The translations under genes and the position numbers were made by a program. Positions 62,108-64,000 of a stretch of 64,000 bases of DNA are shown here, in pieces. Origin of the DNA: Wolfiporia cocos (taxonomy: Eukaryota > Basidiomycota > Agaricomycetes > Polyporales > Phaeolaceae); NCBI GenBank assembly GCA_029448655.1, contig JACCLO010000013.1, positions 1,054,001 to 1,118,000 on the forward strand, in the 5' to 3' direction. The stretch's first letter is position 1. Each line of letters begins with the position of its first letter. A model generated the notes under the pieces. The model had not been told where the DNA came from. It saw nothing but the letters and a program-made list of their open reading frames with translations, and did no database searches.

Positions 62108-63194
62108 AGCCGGTAGTATGTTGCAACCCAAAGATCGTGATTTATCAAATGTAAGACTATGTGAAACTACACAACGATGATTAGGATGAATATCAGCTAC
62201 AGCAATCAGCTGAGAAATGTGATTGAAGCAGTCCAACGCAGGAGCGATGTGTGACCATTATCCGGCACTGATCGTTCGAATCACTATCTGTTCCTGACGT
62301 AGTCGCTGAGCTCAAGATCAACGTTAGCACAATGCACGTAACAGTCGGCGCATAGCACGGGTTCCTTCAACTCTGCCCAAGCTCCATGATGGCGATATCG
62401 TCGTGATCGCCGTGAACTGTTACGTGTTCCTTAGATGAAACAGGCCGGAGCTCATCGAGTGATGCACTCATGGAGACTGTCCCTGACGGTGATATTACTG
62501 GCCGTATTCCTCGGGCAGCAGAGATGCGTCAAAAGCTTTCTGATATAACCGGGGACCGATGCCTGCTTGCGCTCAGATGTTGCGATTCGCAGTTCAACTT
62601 GAAGAACACCTGGCTAACATCAGCACCATACACAGAAATATATGGCATTTGAACACGAAGTATGGTACCACTACTGTGGCTGTATAAAATACTTCATGAT
62701 TTTGTGAGCGTTGTCACCATTCCCCATGTCGCCGCCTTCTCTCCTGGTACTTCTTTTCTTTTACACTTACCCCGTCCTCTCTACAATAACTAACTTATGC
62801 TTGACCCTTGCATCCACCCCACTCCAACTTCCATAACTCTTTACTTCCACCATGGCTCTCATGTGCTGCCACACATGTACATTGTTTACTGACTGCAGGA
62901 TATAATTATAAACTAGCTGGATAACCTGTGCTCTCGCATGGAATGTAGAGTTACCATGACGTAGCCAAGGTGCGACAAACTCCAGGCTTGGAAGCTTCGG
63001 TGGGCGGGTTCCATGGGCAGTGGCTACCGTATTAGGGAGTTGCCTAATCAAGATGCTTTTCCCGCTACCGGAGGTAGTGGGTCTTGGGGCGTAAATCGGA
63101 ACGCAAAAGGTTTCAAAATTTCCTTCGGGCTTTAGGGCAGGTCTCCGGTTACAATTTCTTTTATCAGCTTGTAAGTGTGGGAACATAGGTAACA
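62108..63194. other. Duplicated upstream block, then spacer
   Basis: 62150-62710 is the block shared with 50880-51130, 52140-52580 and 57000-57310. The 196-codon minus frame at 62767-63357 has no recognised motif and overlaps the LTR; probably not a gene. Confidence 0.4.
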
Positions 63195-63560
63195 AAGTGT
63201 GACACAAGCACGTTCTCAAGCAACTTCTCAGGGGAAGTGTAATCGCGTGGAAGCGACTTCCTGATCTGAGGCTACTCAAGGCAGTAAAGGCCAAGACGAG
63301 TCTGGGGTGCTCCCTGCTCGTCAGGCCAGTATATATGCTATCTAGGTGTTTGTACATGTTTGGCTACTGTACAATATTACGTAAGCTAATAGTCCGTGAT
63401 AACCCTATCCTAGGGGTAGAGCCGAGAGAAGAGTGTCCGGGGTCTGACTAGGCACGTGTGGGGTGTTCGGGGTCCTTGCACGTGATGCTAGGCGGGCGCT
63501 TAGATAAGATAAGGGCTGCCGTTCAGTCGTTGGCTAACTGAATGAAATCGGCTTGTGACA
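63195..63560 (-). mobile_element. Probable LTR next to retrotransposon 3' end
   Basis: On the minus strand a purine tract (AAGAGGGGGTAC) precedes TGTCACAAGCCG at 63560, and TGTGTCACA occurs again at 63202-63194, as expected for LTR boundaries. The stretch GGCCAAGACGAGTCTGGGGTG...TTTGTACATGTTTGGC (63288-63364) is shared with 45620-45700. The second LTR is outside the window, so ends are tentative. Confidence 0.5.
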
Positions 63561-64000
63561 GTACCCCCTCTTCTAGCAGCGTGTCCCCATGCCCAGCAAT
63601 TACTTTGTACATGGTTTGGTCGACGTGACATGGGTGGTCTACGGTTTTCTTGCAGATGTGCGGGTTCGCCAGTTGGAGGGTGTTTAGAACCGGGTAGATC
63701 CAGTATCCTTTTGACTCAGGTATAGTGGATTCTATCGGTTGTCCAACTCGTATCCCGTACTGCATTACTTTTGTGCGTGGATTGCAGAACCAGAAGTTAC
63801 GAGTGACGAGCTTCTTTTCGTAGGCGTAGAATGGTACGTTGCCTTTGATTAGAAGCGTGCTGTCTATGTCGTCGTATATGATGAACTCCTTCGGGTTCTC
63901 CCTAAGACCCATTTCCTTTGCCTTTCGTTCGAAGTCCTCCCACTCTGGGTCCCATTTGGTTTCAGAGTGGTCCCAGCCAGTGTTTCTGTTTTTCCACTGG
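63523..64000 (-). CDS. C-terminal part of an unrecognised protein, cut by the window edge
   Basis: The minus-strand frame is open from the window end (64000) to a stop at 63523, about 158 residues: WKNRNTGWDHSETKWDPEWEDFERKAKE, IYDDIDSTLLIKGNVPFYAYE, NFWFCNPRTKVMQYGIRVG, ending QADFIQLAND. The last 12 codons overlap the putative LTR start. Its place just upstream of a purine tract and LTR suggests the last gene of an LTR retrotransposon, but no integrase, reverse transcriptase or RNase H motif is visible in this part. Confidence 0.55.
   Translation of the reverse strand, partial: QWKNRNTGWDHSETKWDPEWEDFERKAKEMGLRENPKEFIIYDDIDSTLLIKGNVPFYAYEKKLVTRNFWFCNPRTKVMQYGIRVGQPIESTIPESKGYWIYPVLNTLQLANPHICKKTVDHPCHVDQTMYKVIAGHGDTLLEEGVLSQADFIQLAND

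Noticed and set aside
62767..63357. 196-codon minus-strand gene
   Set aside because: Overlaps the putative LTR and a segment repeated at 45.6 kb; composition fits LTR, not protein.

Overview
The window is from a filamentous basidiomycete, most likely an Agaricomycete (Polyporales-like; inference). Coding genes are cut by many 43-75 bp introns with GTRNGY donors. They include a basidiomycete-type DUF6533 membrane protein, a fungal BEACH-WD40 protein and a UstYa-like protein. The transposon cargo (Helitrons, hAT-like elements, solo LTRs) fits too.

Layout. 1-4.1 kb: two oppositely oriented clusters of short non-autonomous Helitrons, two of which carry a 22-bp CCACGGGGATT minisatellite. 4.4-5.7 kb: a pair of tiny secreted-protein genes on the minus strand with the same intron position, and a decayed third copy between them. 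7.3-23.6 kb: the conserved gene island, holding a 7TM protein, a proline-iminopeptidase-like S33 hydrolase, a UstYa-like oxidase, a 31-exon BEACH-domain protein of 2,033 residues, profilin and a DUF6533 membrane protein. 24.4-46.7 kb: a repeat-rich, AT-richer stretch with one intact SAM-methyltransferase gene (27.2-28.5 kb). The rest is foldback hAT-like MITEs carrying tRNA-like sequence, two LTR families, a hAT transposase remnant, a 3.6-kb TIR element, another Helitron and methyltransferase relics. 47-63 kb: repeated units in which a methyltransferase relic faces a small secreted cysteine-protein gene. 63.2-64 kb: the end of what looks like an LTR retrotransposon running off the window.

The most interesting, apparently undescribed item is a family of small secreted proteins. 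There are three complete members (103, 107 and 107 aa) and one that has lost its middle exon, at 47.65-48.08, 51.48-51.91, 56.29-56.66 and 61.46-61.89 kb, all minus strand. Each has a signal peptide, introns at the same two positions, a third exon of exactly 169 nt in the three complete copies, and a TATA box about 190-205 bp upstream of the ATG. A C-G-x-S-W-C motif is kept in two. The single-exon frames hide these genes; they appear only once introns are removed.

All exon models were built by hand from reading frames and splice signals. No database search or alignment program was run. Family names come from motif recognition.
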